Assembly: GCF_029278605.1 (NCBI RefSeq)
Contig: NZ_CP119572.1
Coordinates: forward strand, 3,596,001 to 3,660,000
DNA: 64,000 nt
Reading direction: 5' to 3'
Source: Cupriavidus sp. WKF15
GTDB taxonomy: Bacteria > Pseudomonadota > Gammaproteobacteria > Burkholderiales > Burkholderiaceae
The notes under the pieces were generated by a model. That model saw only the letters and a program-made list of their open reading frames with translations, was not told where the DNA came from and searched no databases. Within the stretch, counting starts at the first letter, position 1; every line of letters starts with the position of its first letter. The position numbers were made by a program, and so were the translations under genes. This document shows positions 9,696 to 21,461 of this stretch, in pieces.

Positions 9696-10652
9696 CTAGG
9701 CCTCGTCGAGCAGGCCCATGAACGCCTGGGCCGCGCGCTGCATCCATTCGCGCGCGCGCGGCGCATCCGACTGCAGGCGCGCGAAACCGTGCGTCATGCC
9801 GCTGGCCTCGATGGTGAGCACGGTGGCGTCATGGCGCACCAGGAAATCGGCATAGGCCAGGCCGCCATCGCGCAGCACGTCGTTGGCCGCCACGATGATG
9901 ACGGTGGCGGGCGGCTGCACCTGTGGTGCCTGCGCCATCAGGTTGATGCGCGCATCGGGGTGCTGCGCACCCAATGCCAGCGCGTCGGCACCAATGAACT
10001 GAGTCCAGTACCAGGCCATTTCGTCACGCGTCAGGCCAGGGCCATTGGCAAAGGCGCGGTAGCTTTCGGTGCTGAGCACGGGCGCGGTGACGGGGTAGAC
10101 CAGCAATTGCGCCGCCACGACCTGCCTGCCCGCACCGGCATTGACCTGCTGCGTGGCAAGCGCCCCCAGATGCCCGCCGGCGCTGTCGCCTGCCACGGCC
10201 AGGAAGTCTGTGTCGAAACCTAATGCCGCGCGCTGTCCGGCAAACCACTGCACGGCCTGCACGGCGTCATCGCATGGCGTCGGAAACGGATGCTCGGGCG
10301 CCAGCCTGTAGTCCACGCTGGCCACGGCACAACCCGTATCGGCGGCAAGCATCGCGGCAACCGTATGGTGAGTCTCGGGCGATCCGATCACCCACCCGCC
10401 GCCGTGGAAATAGACGATCAGCCGCTGCGGCCCGGTGCCGGCCGGCCGGAACAGGCGCGCCGTGAGTGTGCGGCCGTCGAGCTCCAGCGCGAGGTCAGTC
10501 CATGTGACGCCGTCCGGATCTGGCCCCACCGACGAGGCCGCCACTTCGGCAAAGCGCGCACGCCGCGCGAGCGCATCAACGGGTACGGGCAGGCCGGCAT
10601 ATTGCTCGGCCTGACGGCGGAAATAGGCGAGGAGTTGCGGATCGATGGCCAT
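9696..10652 (-). CDS. Alpha/beta hydrolase, hormone-sensitive-lipase (family IV) esterase
   Basis: 318 aa esterase. The oxyanion-hole motif HGGGW and the nucleophile elbow GDSAGG mark family IV (HSL-like) carboxylesterases. The acid and base of the triad are probably Asp in ANDVLRDGG and His in MTHGFARL. DYRLAPEHPFP, typical of the family, lies between them. No signal peptide, so cytosolic. The gene lies 37 bp downstream of the CoA-binding-protein gene on the same strand and may be cotranscribed with it. Such enzymes hydrolyse short-chain acyl esters; the physiological substrate is unknown. The ATG at 10652 has no strong ribosome-binding site. Confidence 0.85.
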   Translation of the reverse strand: MAIDPQLLAYFRRQAEQYAGLPVPVDALARRARFAEVAASSVGPDPDGVTWTDLALELDGRTLTARLFRPAGTGPQRLIVYFHGGGWVIGSPETHHTVAAMLAADTGCAVASVDYRLAPEHPFPTPCDDAVQAVQWFAGQRAALGFDTDFLAVAGDSAGGHLGALATQQVNAGAGRQVVAAQLLVYPVTAPVLSTESYRAFANGPGLTRDEMAWYWTQFIGADALALGAQHPDARINLMAQAPQVQPPATVIIVAANDVLRDGGLAYADFLVRHDATVLTIEASGMTHGFARLQSDAPRAREWMQRAAQAFMGLLDEA

Positions 10653-10689
10653 CGGTGGGGCGGGAAGGGTTCGGGCAATAGCGTGCGGT

Positions 10690-11127
10690 TCAGGACAGCG
10701 CGAGTTGCCGCGTCAGTTCGATCTTGCTGCAGCAGTCCTGCACGGCAAGCAGGCCCGCAGCCAGCGCGCGTGCCACCGCATCATCGTTCACGATGCCAAG
10801 CTGCAGCCAGACACCGCGCGCACCCATGGCGATGGCCTCGCCGACTACCGGCGGAGTATCCTCGGCACGGCGAAAGATGTCGACCCAGTCGATGCGGCCG
10901 CCTTGCGCCCGGATCGCCAAGGCAGCTTCGCCCAGCGTGGCATGACAGGGCTCGCCCAGAATCCGTTCGCCGGCATGACGCGGGTTCACTGGCACGATGC
11001 GGAAACCATGCTGCTGCAGGAATTCGGCAACTTCATGGCTCGGACGGTCGGCACGGTCGGACAAGCCGACAATGGCCACGGTCTTCATGTCAAGCATTTC
11101 CCGGATCGCGTCCTGCGTACCTGTCAT
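10690..11127 (-). CDS. CoA-binding domain protein, YccU family
   Basis: 145 aa, a single Rossmann-like CoA-binding domain as in the succinyl-CoA synthetase alpha subunit. Recognisable segments are KTVAIVGLSDRADRPSHEVAEFLQ near the N-terminus, IVPVNPR, and GARGVWLQLGIVND, with the conserved Cys in AVQDCCSKIE near the end. A GGAG site lies 6 nt before the ATG at 11127. The adjacent ATG at 11130 would be only 3 nt away, and a longer frame to 11244 lacks homology. The biochemical role of YccU proteins is not established. Probably the first gene of a two-gene unit with the esterase. Confidence 0.85.
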   Translation of the reverse strand: MTGTQDAIREMLDMKTVAIVGLSDRADRPSHEVAEFLQQHGFRIVPVNPRHAGERILGEPCHATLGEAALAIRAQGGRIDWVDIFRRAEDTPPVVGEAIAMGARGVWLQLGIVNDDAVARALAAGLLAVQDCCSKIELTRQLALS

Positions 11128-11725
11128 CATCGGCTCCGTGGCATTGCCGCGGCAGTTGCCGGGCGTGGTGAGAACTGGAGTCATCGTAACCGCGAATGAA
11201 GTGCGACGCCGTAATCGTCGCTTGGTTCGCCGTCGCACAAGCAATCCGACGCAAGACGATGCGCATCAGGCACCTGCCTCGCCAAAAAGTGATGCTTGAG
11301 TTCGCAAATGTGCATATAACGAGCTATTTGCACCGACCTGGCTTTCAACTTCTTGCAAAAGGATACATTTTGTTACTGCCATTGCAGGGACTTTCCCCCA
11401 CAATGCATTGACACACCGACGTTTGGTGAGGCGCGTCCCGCGAAGAAGCAAGAAGTCAGAAGATGGGGCGCTGAAGAAAGCCTTTGGCAGTGAATCCCGA
11501 TTTTCCGAGCCAGCAGGCGATGCCTGCTGGCCGGATACCAGGAAGACCCGGTGGCGCCAGGCCTTGTTGGCCAATTATGCGAATGCGATTCGCTGCGCCT
11601 TAGTAGTCCTGGACCGAACCCGTTCCTTCGAATTGACCCCTCGAAGGGATTTTCCCGTCCGCGCGGAGCCTCCCCGGCCCGCGCGCTTTTTTTTGTCCAG
11701 AACAGCTGAAGAATATCCCCAGCCC
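11128..11725. other. Long non-coding region between the YccU gene and atpC, with hairpins
   Basis: No convincing gene. Structures seen are an inverted repeat GTGCATATA (11310-11318) / TATTTGCAC (11325-11333), a perfect hairpin CCAGCAGGC (11510-11518) / GCCTGCTGG (11522-11530), and a plus-strand terminator at 11661-11695. The terminator faces atpC although no plus-strand gene precedes it, so a small RNA is possible. The promoter for the YccU-esterase unit must also lie here. Confidence 0.5.
11661..11695 (+). terminator. Rho-independent terminator for an unassigned plus-strand transcript
   Basis: Stem GCGCGG (11661-11666) / CCGCGC (11679-11684), then GC and a run of eight T (11687-11694) on the plus strand. 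There is no coding gene upstream on that strand for more than 10 kb, so what it terminates is unclear. Confidence 0.55.
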
Positions 11726-11759
11726 AAAAAAAAGGCAGCCGCATGGCTGCCTTTTTTTT
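11726..11759. terminator. Strong bidirectional terminator after the atp operon
   Basis: GGCAGCC (11734-11740), loop GCAT, GGCTGCC (11745-11751), flanked by eight A on the left and eight T on the right, so it works in both directions. It lies 46 bp past the atpC stop and ends the ATP synthase transcript. Confidence 0.92.
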
Positions 11760-11805
11760 GACTGTCGCACCGAAAAAACAACAGTGCGCCAGTACTGCTT
11801 GCTGC

Positions 11806-12222
11806 TTACTTCTTACGACGCAGGCGGGCGATGGCAGCCAGCTGCGCGGCGGCCACGGCGAGTTCGCTCTGAGCGCGTGCAATGTCCAGATCGCTGCTCT
11901 GGTTCTGCATCAGCTCCTCGGCGGCACGCTTGGCTTCCTGCGCCTTGGCTTCGTCCAGGTCGGTACCGCGGATGGCGGTATCGGCCAGCACGGTGACATG
12001 CTTCGGCTGCACTTCGAGAATGCCGCCGGCAACGAACACGAACTCTTCGCTGCCGTCTTCCTTCTCGATGCGCACGGCGCCCGGCTGGATGCGCGTGATC
12101 AGCGGCGTGTGGCCCGGCAGGATGCCCAGCTCACCCGACTCGCCCGGCAGCGCCACGAACTTCGCCTGACCGGAGAAGATCGACGCTTCCGCGCTGACGA
12201 CGTCTACAAGAATGGTTGCCAT
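11806..12222 (-). CDS. atpC: ATP synthase F1 subunit epsilon
   Basis: 138 aa. Part of the central stalk and an intrinsic inhibitor of ATP hydrolysis. It has the N-terminal beta-sandwich ([32 protein letters not shown]) and a C-terminal helical hairpin ending in ARLRRKK. AAAGGA lies 6 nt before the ATG at 12222; the frame is open further upstream but without homology. Last gene of the atp operon, 99 bp after atpD, followed by a strong terminator. Confidence 0.97.
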   Translation of the reverse strand: MATILVDVVSAEASIFSGQAKFVALPGESGELGILPGHTPLITRIQPGAVRIEKEDGSEEFVFVAGGILEVQPKHVTVLADTAIRGTDLDEAKAQEAKRAAEELMQNQSSDLDIARAQSELAVAAAQLAAIARLRRKK

Positions 12223-12285
12223 ATGAATTCCTTTGTCCGTTCGCTTCACTTCTGACGGCAGGCCGCGCGAGGCAGCATGCCGCCA

Positions 12286-12307
12286 CTCCCGCACCGGGGC
12301 GCGGGAG
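12286..12307 (-). other. Hairpin in the atpD-atpC spacer
   Basis: CTCCCGC (12286-12292) pairs with GCGGGAG (12301-12307) across an 8-nt loop. There is no T-run, so it is not a normal terminator; it could act in mRNA processing or stability between the last two atp genes. Confidence 0.4.
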
Positions 12308-12321
12308 CGTCAAAGCGAGGC

Positions 12322-13758
<1,437 letters not shown>

Positions 13759-14634
13759 TCAGACCGCTGCCGCGCCGCTGACGATCTCCGACAGTTCCTT
13801 GGTGATCGCTGCCTGCCGGGTCTTGTTGTAGTCCAGCTGCAGTTCGCCGATCACGTTCTTCGCGTTGTCGGATGCTGCCTTCATGGCCACCATGCGCGCC
13901 GACTGCTCGGACGCCATGTTCTCGGCCACGGCCTGGTACACCAGCGCCTCGACGTAGCGGACCAACAGCTCTTCCACCACGGTCTGCGCGTCAGGCTCGT
14001 AGATGTAGTCCCACGAGTAGGCGCGCTTCTCTTCTTCCGTCTGCGACAGCTTGTCGGCGGCGAGCGGCAGGAGCTGCTCAACCATCGGTTCCTGCTTCAT
14101 CGTGTTGATGAACTTGGTGTACGCCAGGTACACCGCGTCGACTTCACCATTGGTGAATGCATCGAGCTGGACCTTGACCGCGCCGATCAGCTTTTCCAGG
14201 TGCGGGGTATCGCCGAGCTGGACCACATTCGAGGCCACCTTGGCGCCGATGCGGCTCAGGAACTGCAGGCCCTTGCTGCCGATGGCCGTGGCTTGCACAT
14301 CCACGCCGCGGCCCTGCAGGCTCTTCAGCTCGTTGGTCACCGCACGCAACACGTTCGTGTTCAGACCGCCGCACAGCCCCTTGTCGGTCGTGACCACGAT
14401 CATGCCGACGCGCTTGACTTCGCGCTCCTGCATGAACGGATGCTTGAACTCGGGGTTGGCCGAAGCCAGGTGCGCCGCGATGTTGCGCACTTTTTCGGCA
14501 TAGGGACGGGCATTGCGCATCCGTTCCTGCGCCTTGCGCATCTTGGATGCGGCGACCATCTCCATCGCCTTGGTGATCTTGCGCGTGTTTTGCACGCTCT
14601 TGATCTTGGTTCGAATTTCTTTCGTTCCGGCCAT
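13759..14634 (-). CDS. atpG: ATP synthase F1 subunit gamma
   Basis: 291 aa rotor subunit linking the c-ring to the catalytic sites. The N-terminal coiled-coil helix begins [32 protein letters not shown] and the C-terminal helix ends [19 protein letters not shown], both diagnostic. [11 protein letters not shown] marks the central domain. It lies between atpA (76 bp upstream) and atpD. Confidence 0.98.
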   Translation of the reverse strand: MAGTKEIRTKIKSVQNTRKITKAMEMVAASKMRKAQERMRNARPYAEKVRNIAAHLASANPEFKHPFMQEREVKRVGMIVVTTDKGLCGGLNTNVLRAVTNELKSLQGRGVDVQATAIGSKGLQFLSRIGAKVASNVVQLGDTPHLEKLIGAVKVQLDAFTNGEVDAVYLAYTKFINTMKQEPMVEQLLPLAADKLSQTEEEKRAYSWDYIYEPDAQTVVEELLVRYVEALVYQAVAENMASEQSARMVAMKAASDNAKNVIGELQLDYNKTRQAAITKELSEIVSGAAAV

Positions 14635-14710
14635 ATCTTCCTCTCCGTCCGAACCACTGCCACGCCTGAAAGCTCAGGCGCGCCAGTGGTGTCGTGGAAT
14701 CACGCGGTGG

Positions 14711-16252
14711 TTAGAACGCGGCGGACTTCTTGAAATCCTCGATCGCGGCACGCAGGGCGGGCTCATCTTCCTTCGAGAGCACCTTGGTCTCTTCGATGCG
14801 GTTGATGAGATCGGCGTACTTGGTCTTCAGATGGTCGTGCAGGCCCTTCTCGAACGGCAGAATGTCCTTCACTTCCACGTTGTCGAGGAAGCCGTTGTTG
14901 GCTGCGAACAGCGAGGCCGACAGCTGCCACACCTGTTGCGGCTGGTATTGCGCCTGCTTGAGCAGTTCGGTCACGCGGCGGCCGCGCTCGAGCTGCTTGC
15001 GGGTGGCGTCGTCCAGGTCCGAAGCGAACTGCGCGAACGCAGCCAGTTCACGGTACTGGGCCAGGTCGGTACGGATACCGCCGGCCAGGTTCTTCACCAC
15101 CTTGGTCTGGGCGGCACCGCCCACGCGCGACACCGAGATACCGGCGTTGATGGCGGGACGGATACCGGCGTTGAACAGGTCGGTTTCCAGGAAGATCTGA
15201 CCGTCGGTAATCGAGATCACGTTGGTCGGCACGAACGCGGACACGTCGCCGGCCTGCGTTTCGATCACCGGCAGCGCGGTCAGCGAACCGGTCTTGCCCT
15301 TGACAGCACCCTTGGTGAACTGCTCGACATAGTGCTCGTTCACACGCGCGGCACGCTCCAGCAGGCGCGAGTGCAGGTAGAACACGTCGCCCGGGTAGGC
15401 TTCGCGGCCCGGCGGGCGGCGCAGCAGCAGCGACACCTGGCGGTAGGCCCAGGCTTGCTTGGTCAGGTCGTCATAGACGATCAGCGCGTCTTCGCCGCGG
15501 TCGCGGAAGTATTCGCCCATCGTGCAGCCGGCATAGGCAGCCAGGTACTGCATGGCGGCCGAGTCCGAAGCGGCGGCGGCCACGACGACGGTGTATTCCA
15601 TCGCGCCGTGCTCTTCGAGCTTGCGCACCACGTTGGCGATCGTCGAAGCCTTCTGGCCAATGGCGACGTACACGCAGTACATGCCCTTGCCCTTCTGGTT
15701 GATGATCGCGTCGACGGCCACGGCGGTCTTGCCGGTCTGGCGGTCGCCAATGATCAGCTCACGCTGGCCACGGCCGATCGGCACCATCGCGTCGATCGAC
15801 TTCAGGCCGGTCTGCACCGGCTGGCTCACCGACTGACGCGCGATCACGCCCGGCGCGACCTTTTCGATCACGTCGGTTTCCTTCGCGTTGATCGGGCCCT
15901 TGCCGTCGATCGGCTGGCCCAGCGTGTTCACCACGCGGCCTAGCAGTTCCTTGCCGACGGGCACTTCCAGAATGCGACCGGTGCACTTGACCGTGTCGCC
16001 TTCCGAAATGTGTTCGTAGTCGCCCAGCACCACGGCGCCGACCGAGTCGCGCTCGAGGTTCAGCGCGAGGCCGAAGGTGTTGCCCGGGAATTCCAGCATC
16101 TCGCCCTGCATCACGCCAGACAGGCCATGCACGCGGCAGATACCATCGGTCACGGAAATCACCGTGCCGGTGTTGCGCACTTCAGCTTCGGCGCCAAGAC
16201 CCGAGATGCGGGACTTGATCAGCTCGCTGATTTCTGAGGGGTTCAGTTGCAT
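14711..16252 (-). CDS. atpA: ATP synthase F1 subunit alpha
   Basis: 513 aa non-catalytic nucleotide-binding subunit. It starts [20 protein letters not shown], has the P-loop [10 protein letters not shown] and the region [22 protein letters not shown] (split by family consensus). An AGGAG site is 7 nt from the ATG at 16252; a GTG one codon earlier (16255) is too close to it. Length and order are standard for the operon. Confidence 0.98.
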   Translation of the reverse strand: MQLNPSEISELIKSRISGLGAEAEVRNTGTVISVTDGICRVHGLSGVMQGEMLEFPGNTFGLALNLERDSVGAVVLGDYEHISEGDTVKCTGRILEVPVGKELLGRVVNTLGQPIDGKGPINAKETDVIEKVAPGVIARQSVSQPVQTGLKSIDAMVPIGRGQRELIIGDRQTGKTAVAVDAIINQKGKGMYCVYVAIGQKASTIANVVRKLEEHGAMEYTVVVAAAASDSAAMQYLAAYAGCTMGEYFRDRGEDALIVYDDLTKQAWAYRQVSLLLRRPPGREAYPGDVFYLHSRLLERAARVNEHYVEQFTKGAVKGKTGSLTALPVIETQAGDVSAFVPTNVISITDGQIFLETDLFNAGIRPAINAGISVSRVGGAAQTKVVKNLAGGIRTDLAQYRELAAFAQFASDLDDATRKQLERGRRVTELLKQAQYQPQQVWQLSASLFAANNGFLDNVEVKDILPFEKGLHDHLKTKYADLINRIEETKVLSKEDEPALRAAIEDFKKSAAF

Positions 16253-16290
16253 CACAATGCTCCTAATTCTTCAATCCGACGGACGGCCGA

Positions 16291-16830
16291 TCAGACGGCG
16301 GTCAGCGCGGTTTGCATGGCAGCCAGGCGCGCACGCACGGAGGTGTCGAGCACTTCGTCGCCGACCTTGACGCTCACGCCGCCGATCAGGGACGGATCCA
16401 CCGCCACCTTCGCGTGCAGCTTGCGGCCGAACTTGCGTTCGAGTGCAGCGACCAGGTCGTTCAGTGGCTGACCATCCAGCGGGAATGCACTGGTGATCTC
16501 GACGTCCGACGAGCCTTCGCGGGCGTTCTTGAGCGCATGGAACTGCTCGGCGACTTCCGGCATCACCGTCAGGCGGTTGTTCTCCACCAGCAGGTTGACG
16601 AAGCGGCGAGCCTCGTCATTGACCGGGGACTTCACCAGCGACAGGAACAGTTCGGCCAGCTTCTGGCCGGGAATGTTCGGATCGTCGGCGAGCGCCTTCA
16701 TGTCGGGGTTGGCGGCAATCAGCCCCATCTCCGACACCAGCTCGGACCATGCACCCAGATTGCCGGCTTCGCTGGCGACGCGGAACAGCGCCTCAGCGTA
16801 GGGACGGGCAATGGTTGCGGTTTCGGCCAT
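16291..16830 (-). CDS. atpH: ATP synthase F1 subunit delta
   Basis: 179 aa peripheral-stalk subunit that holds the alpha3beta3 head to subunit b. The N-terminal helical domain begins [19 protein letters not shown], and the C-terminal domain contains [22 protein letters not shown], the family signature. Starts 2 bp after the atpF stop, so translation is probably coupled. Confidence 0.97.
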   Translation of the reverse strand: MAETATIARPYAEALFRVASEAGNLGAWSELVSEMGLIAANPDMKALADDPNIPGQKLAELFLSLVKSPVNDEARRFVNLLVENNRLTVMPEVAEQFHALKNAREGSSDVEITSAFPLDGQPLNDLVAALERKFGRKLHAKVAVDPSLIGGVSVKVGDEVLDTSVRARLAAMQTALTAV

Positions 16831-16832
16831 GA

Positions 16833-17303
16833 TTAGAGCTCAGCTTTGAGTTGATTGAGCAGATCCGTGTGGACCTGCGCGTTCACTTCGCGCTTGAGGA
16901 TCTGCTCAGCACCCTTGACAGCCAGCACAGCGACCTGGTCGCGCAGATCTTCACGTGCGCGGGTCACTTGCTGCTCTGCCTCGGCCTTGGCCTGGGCAAT
17001 GATGCGTGCGGCTTCCGCCTGGGCGTTATGCTTGATCTCGTCGGCCGTCAGCTGGGCGCGCTTCTCGGCGTCAGCGACGCGTTGAGCACCCTCGGTGCGG
17101 GCTTCGGCCATAGCCTGGTCCACACGCTTGCTGGCGAGTTCAAGCTCGGCCTTGCCCTTCTCGGCAGCGGCGAGGCCATCGGCGATCTTCCTTGCGCGTT
17201 CGTCGAGCGCCTTCACCAGCGGCGGCCAAATGAATTTGGCAACAACCCACCACAGGATGAAGAACACGACCATCTGCGCAAAAAACGTTGCGTTCAGATT
17301 CAT
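16833..17303 (-). CDS. atpF: ATP synthase Fo subunit b
   Basis: 156 aa. One N-terminal membrane helix (about residues 5-25, [20 protein letters not shown]) followed by a long charged coiled coil rich in Ala, Glu, Lys and Arg, the peripheral stalk. An AAAGGA site is 7 nt before the ATG at 17303. It lies between atpE and atpH. Confidence 0.97.
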   Translation of the reverse strand: MNLNATFFAQMVVFFILWWVVAKFIWPPLVKALDERARKIADGLAAAEKGKAELELASKRVDQAMAEARTEGAQRVADAEKRAQLTADEIKHNAQAEAARIIAQAKAEAEQQVTRAREDLRDQVAVLAVKGAEQILKREVNAQVHTDLLNQLKAEL

Positions 17304-17401
17304 GGTGTGTTCCTTTCGGTAATCAAACTACAGATAAATGCGCAAGGGCGGCCAGGCTAGTGGCCCGCGCCGCCCGTCAGCATCATGCAGACCGAAAAGA
17401 A

Positions 17402-17683
<282 letters not shown>

Positions 17684-17698
17684 TTAGAGAGACTTAGA

Positions 17699-17732
17699 AC
17701 CAAAAAACCAAAAAACCAAAAACCTAAAACCT
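17699..17732 (-). promoter_or_regulatory. U-rich leader upstream of atpE, possible translational enhancer
   Basis: On the mRNA strand this spacer reads as repeated GGTTTTTT-like units (four near copies) about 30 nt upstream of the atpE start. E. coli atpE is known to have a U-rich translational enhancer in the same spacer. Function here is inferred from position and composition. Confidence 0.5.
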
Positions 17733-17739
17733 GTGTCGA

Positions 17740-18705
<966 letters not shown>

Positions 18706-18743
18706 TCACCGCCATGCAAGCGGGTCAAACTTTGTTGGCCCAC

Positions 18744-18763
18744 GGTTTCACAAGTGTGAAACC
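18744..18763. repeat. Perfect inverted repeat in the atpI-atpB spacer
   Basis: GGTTTCACA (18744-18752) and TGTGAAACC (18755-18763) separated by AG. On the transcript it would form a 9-bp hairpin. It resembles a parS core but the centre differs. No T-run follows, so it is not a standard terminator. Confidence 0.6.
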
Positions 18764-18841
18764 CTGCGCCACGTATCTTGATATTCCGTTTTGGTGCCCC
18801 ATCTCTCCGGGAAGCACACACTTCGTGCGGCCGGCCTGGCG

Positions 18842-19360
18842 TTACCGAATTGCCAGGGCCACCACCCAATACGTCTTGAGCGCAAGCAGGAACGTGACGA
18901 GCATCGGCACCCAACGCAGATCGCGGTACAGCACCACCACCAGCACGAACAGTGCGACGGTGGCGAACACCTTGATCGCCTCGCCCATCACCAGCCCGCC
19001 CACCGACGCCCGATCGCGCGCCATCCACAGGCGGAACGCGAAAAATCCGCTCGGTACGAAACACACTGCGCCACCGAACATCGCGGACCAGCCATACGGC
19101 CCTGCCTGCTTGCCGAACAACGCCCAGCACAATGCCGACAGCAGGGTCACAACCACCTGCGCCAGCACGATCTTGCCGGGTGTCATGCGCGAAGGCCGCA
19201 ACGCGCGTTCGCCAAACAGCGTCACCGCCTCGGCGTGTGACAGCGGATCGACAGCTTCTTCCTCACGTTCTGCGTCAGAATCCCAGTCATCACTGCGGGC
19301 GTTTACCTGACGCGAATCGTTGTGCTGCTGACGGTCTCGTACCACTACTGCCTGCCTCAT
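18842..19360 (-). CDS. atpI: ATP synthase subunit I (AtpI)
   Basis: 172 aa, first gene of the operon. It has a charged N-terminal region of about 60 residues then four hydrophobic segments, including IVLAQVVVTLLSALCWALF and VGGLVMGEAIKVFATVALFVLVVVLY. AtpI proteins assist c-ring assembly and are poorly conserved. The ATG at 19360 is chosen because a GTG 14 codons upstream (19402) would lie before the transcription start predicted from the promoter at 19404-19433. Confidence 0.85.
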   Translation of the reverse strand: MRQAVVVRDRQQHNDSRQVNARSDDWDSDAEREEEAVDPLSHAEAVTLFGERALRPSRMTPGKIVLAQVVVTLLSALCWALFGKQAGPYGWSAMFGGAVCFVPSGFFAFRLWMARDRASVGGLVMGEAIKVFATVALFVLVVVLYRDLRWVPMLVTFLLALKTYWVVALAIR

Positions 19361-19403
19361 CCGGGCCGGAACTTTTCGGCCCGACCAGAATTCAAACCGC
19401 ACG

Positions 19404-19433
19404 ATTTTAAGGGGAACTACTGAGTCGCGTCAA
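19404..19433 (-). promoter_or_regulatory. Sigma70-type promoter of the atp operon
   Basis: On the minus strand, -35 TTGACG (19433-19428), an 18-bp spacer and -10 TAAAAT (19409-19404). The predicted start is near 19397, giving a leader of about 37 nt to atpI. An inverted repeat CAGTTTGC (19442-19449) / GCAAACTG (19458-19465) lies 8 bp upstream of the -35 and could bind a regulator. Confidence 0.7.
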
Positions 19434-19665
19434 TGTGCTTACAGTTTGCTTGCAATGGCAAACTGCACAACGGTTGCTATCACGATTGCATGATGGCTTC
19501 GTTGAAATTGCGCGACAACGACGCTTGACGTAATTGGATTGCGCAACTCGCGTGACGCATGATGGTGGATTCGCGACTGCCCGGTGCGTTAACCGAACAT
19601 CGGATTGTTTACTGCTGCGCGAATGCAACAGTGAGCAGGAAAATGGCCGTTTATCGCGCAGCTTT
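19434..19665. other. Spacer between parB and the atp promoter
   Basis: No gene seen. Apart from the inverted repeat at 19442-19465 upstream of the atp promoter I find no terminator with a T-run for the parB transcript, so partial read-through into atpI is possible. Confidence 0.5.
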
Positions 19666-20568
19666 TCAGGCGACTCGTTGCCCTTCGTCCGCATCGCGCA
19701 AGCGCGCGAGCACGCCATCGAGGGCTTCGTTATTGCTGAAGTGGATGGTGAGCTGGCCCTTGCCACGCACGCCGAGCTTGATCTGCACCGACAGTCCCAG
19801 CGCATCCGACAGTTCTTCTTCGAGCCGCGCGACATCGCGCATGCCGTTGCCGGTCTTATGCTTGAGCGACTTCAGTTCGAACGGCTTGAGCGTGGATGCC
19901 ACGAGCTTCTCGGTCTCGCGTACCGACAGCCGCTTGTTGATGATCTGGTTGGCCAGCGTGATCTGGTTCGCGCCGTCGACGGCCAGCAGCGCACGCGCGT
20001 GCCCCATGTCGAGATCGCCCGCCATCAGCATGGTCTGCACTGGCGCCGCCAGGTTCAGCAGGCGCAGCAGATTGGACACCGCGCTGCGCGAGCGGCCCAC
20101 CGACTCGGCAGCCTGTTCATGCGTAAAGCGGAACTCGCGGATCAGGCGCATGATGCCCTGCGCTTCTTCCAGCGGATTCAGGTCTTCGCGCTGAATGTTC
20201 TCGATCAGCGCCATGGCCGCCGCTGCTTCGTCGGCAACTTCCTTCACGAGCACCGGCACCTTGTCGAGCCCCGCGATGCGCGAGGCACGGAAGCGCCGTT
20301 CGCCCGCAATGATCTCGTAGCGGTCGAGCTCTGCCACGCGCCGCACCAGGATTGGCTGCATCAGGCCTTGCGCGCGGATGCTCGCCGCAAGCTCCTGCAG
20401 GGCGCCCTCATCCATGCGCGTGCGCGGCTGGTACTTGCCCGGTTGAAGCTGGTCCAGTCGCAGCACGGTGGGCGCGCCCTCCTGCTTGGCGGTCTCGACG
20501 ATCTCGGCCGGACCTCCCAGCAGGGCTTCCAGGCCGCGGCCCAGACCCTTCTTTTTCACGGTGCTCAT
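19666..20568 (-). CDS. parB: Chromosome-partitioning protein ParB
   Basis: 300 aa CTP-dependent DNA clamp that loads at parS and spreads. The N-terminus KKKGLGRGLEALLGG is the ParA-interacting motif. The CTPase/ParB domain has RTRMDEGALQELAASIRAQGLMQPI (split by family) and GERRFRA; the helix-turn-helix lies at FTHEQAAESVGRSRSAVSN. AAGGA lies 8 nt before the ATG at 20568, with only 2 bp after the parA stop. A GTG two codons earlier (20574) would overlap parA but is too close to the site. Four parS sites are 2-4 kb upstream. Confidence 0.97.
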   Translation of the reverse strand: MSTVKKKGLGRGLEALLGGPAEIVETAKQEGAPTVLRLDQLQPGKYQPRTRMDEGALQELAASIRAQGLMQPILVRRVAELDRYEIIAGERRFRASRIAGLDKVPVLVKEVADEAAAAMALIENIQREDLNPLEEAQGIMRLIREFRFTHEQAAESVGRSRSAVSNLLRLLNLAAPVQTMLMAGDLDMGHARALLAVDGANQITLANQIINKRLSVRETEKLVASTLKPFELKSLKHKTGNGMRDVARLEEELSDALGLSVQIKLGVRGKGQLTIHFSNNEALDGVLARLRDADEGQRVA

Positions 20569-20570
20569 GG

Positions 20571-21377
20571 TCACTGTCCTTGCATGGCGGTGGCAGCTTC
20601 CGGCGCCGACAGCTGCCTGACACGGGCGATCATCTCGGCGCCGAAGTCGAGATATGCCTTGGCACCCTTCGACGACGGATCGAAGGCAACGCCCGGCATG
20701 CCATAAGACGGCGCCTCGGCCAGGCGCACATTGCGCGGGATCAGGGTCTTGAAGACCTTGTCGCCAAAATGCGATTCGAGCTGCGCCGATACCTGCTGCT
20801 GCAGCGTGACGCGCGGATCGAACATGACGCGCAGCAGGCCGATCACCTTCAGTTCACGGTTCAGGTTCGCATGTACCTGCTTGATGGTATTGACCAGATC
20901 GGACAAGCCTTCGAGCGCGAAGTACTCGCACTGCATCGGCACGATCACGCCGTGCGCTGCGCACAGACCGTTCAGCGTCAGCAGCGACAGTGACGGGGGG
21001 CAGTCGATCAGCACGAAGTCGTATTCATCGTCGACCTCGGCAATGGCTTGCTTGAGCCGGCGCTCGCGCTGGTCCAGTTCCACGAGTTCGACTTCCGCGC
21101 CCGCCAGCTCGCGATTGGCGGGCAGCACATCGTACTTGCCGGTCTCGGAGCGCTGGCGAGCCTGCGCAACCGAGGCCAGCCCGACCAGTACCTGGTACAC
21201 ACTGTGTTCCAGCGACTGCTTGTCGATACCCGAGCCCATCGAGGCATTGCCCTGCGGATCCAGGTCGACCAGCAGCACGCGCTGGTCCTGCGCAGCCAGT
21301 CCTGCGGCGAGGTTCACCGTCGTGGTGGTCTTGCCCACCCCGCCCTTCTGGTTCGCGATCACGAATACCTTGGCCAT
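20571..21377 (-). CDS. parA: Chromosome-partitioning ATPase ParA
   Basis: 268 aa. Deviant Walker A KGGVGKTTTTVNLA near residue 10 and FVLIDCPPSLSLLT (Walker B) identify the chromosomal ParA/Soj type without an N-terminal HTH. It uses ATP-dependent non-specific DNA binding to move ParB-parS complexes. The start at 21377 (MAKVFVIANQKGG) is fixed by homology; the frame is open further upstream. Translation of parB directly follows. Confidence 0.97.
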   Translation of the reverse strand: MAKVFVIANQKGGVGKTTTTVNLAAGLAAQDQRVLLVDLDPQGNASMGSGIDKQSLEHSVYQVLVGLASVAQARQRSETGKYDVLPANRELAGAEVELVELDQRERRLKQAIAEVDDEYDFVLIDCPPSLSLLTLNGLCAAHGVIVPMQCEYFALEGLSDLVNTIKQVHANLNRELKVIGLLRVMFDPRVTLQQQVSAQLESHFGDKVFKTLIPRNVRLAEAPSYGMPGVAFDPSSKGAKAYLDFGAEMIARVRQLSAPEAATAMQGQ

Positions 21378-21461
21378 ATGCTTCTGAGGCTCCCGATTGA
21401 ATTCTTTATCCGGCGCGGCCCGTTTTGGCCCGTCCAGCTCGCGGCGCACGCGCCGCCAAAA

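Noticed and set aside
11500..11695. 6S RNA gene
   Set aside because: Length and terminator would fit, but I could not draw the long closing stem and central bubble of 6S RNA.
18744..18763. parS-like palindrome near atpB
   Set aside because: The arms resemble parS but the CACGTG centre is missing and spacing is longer, so ParB should not recognise it.
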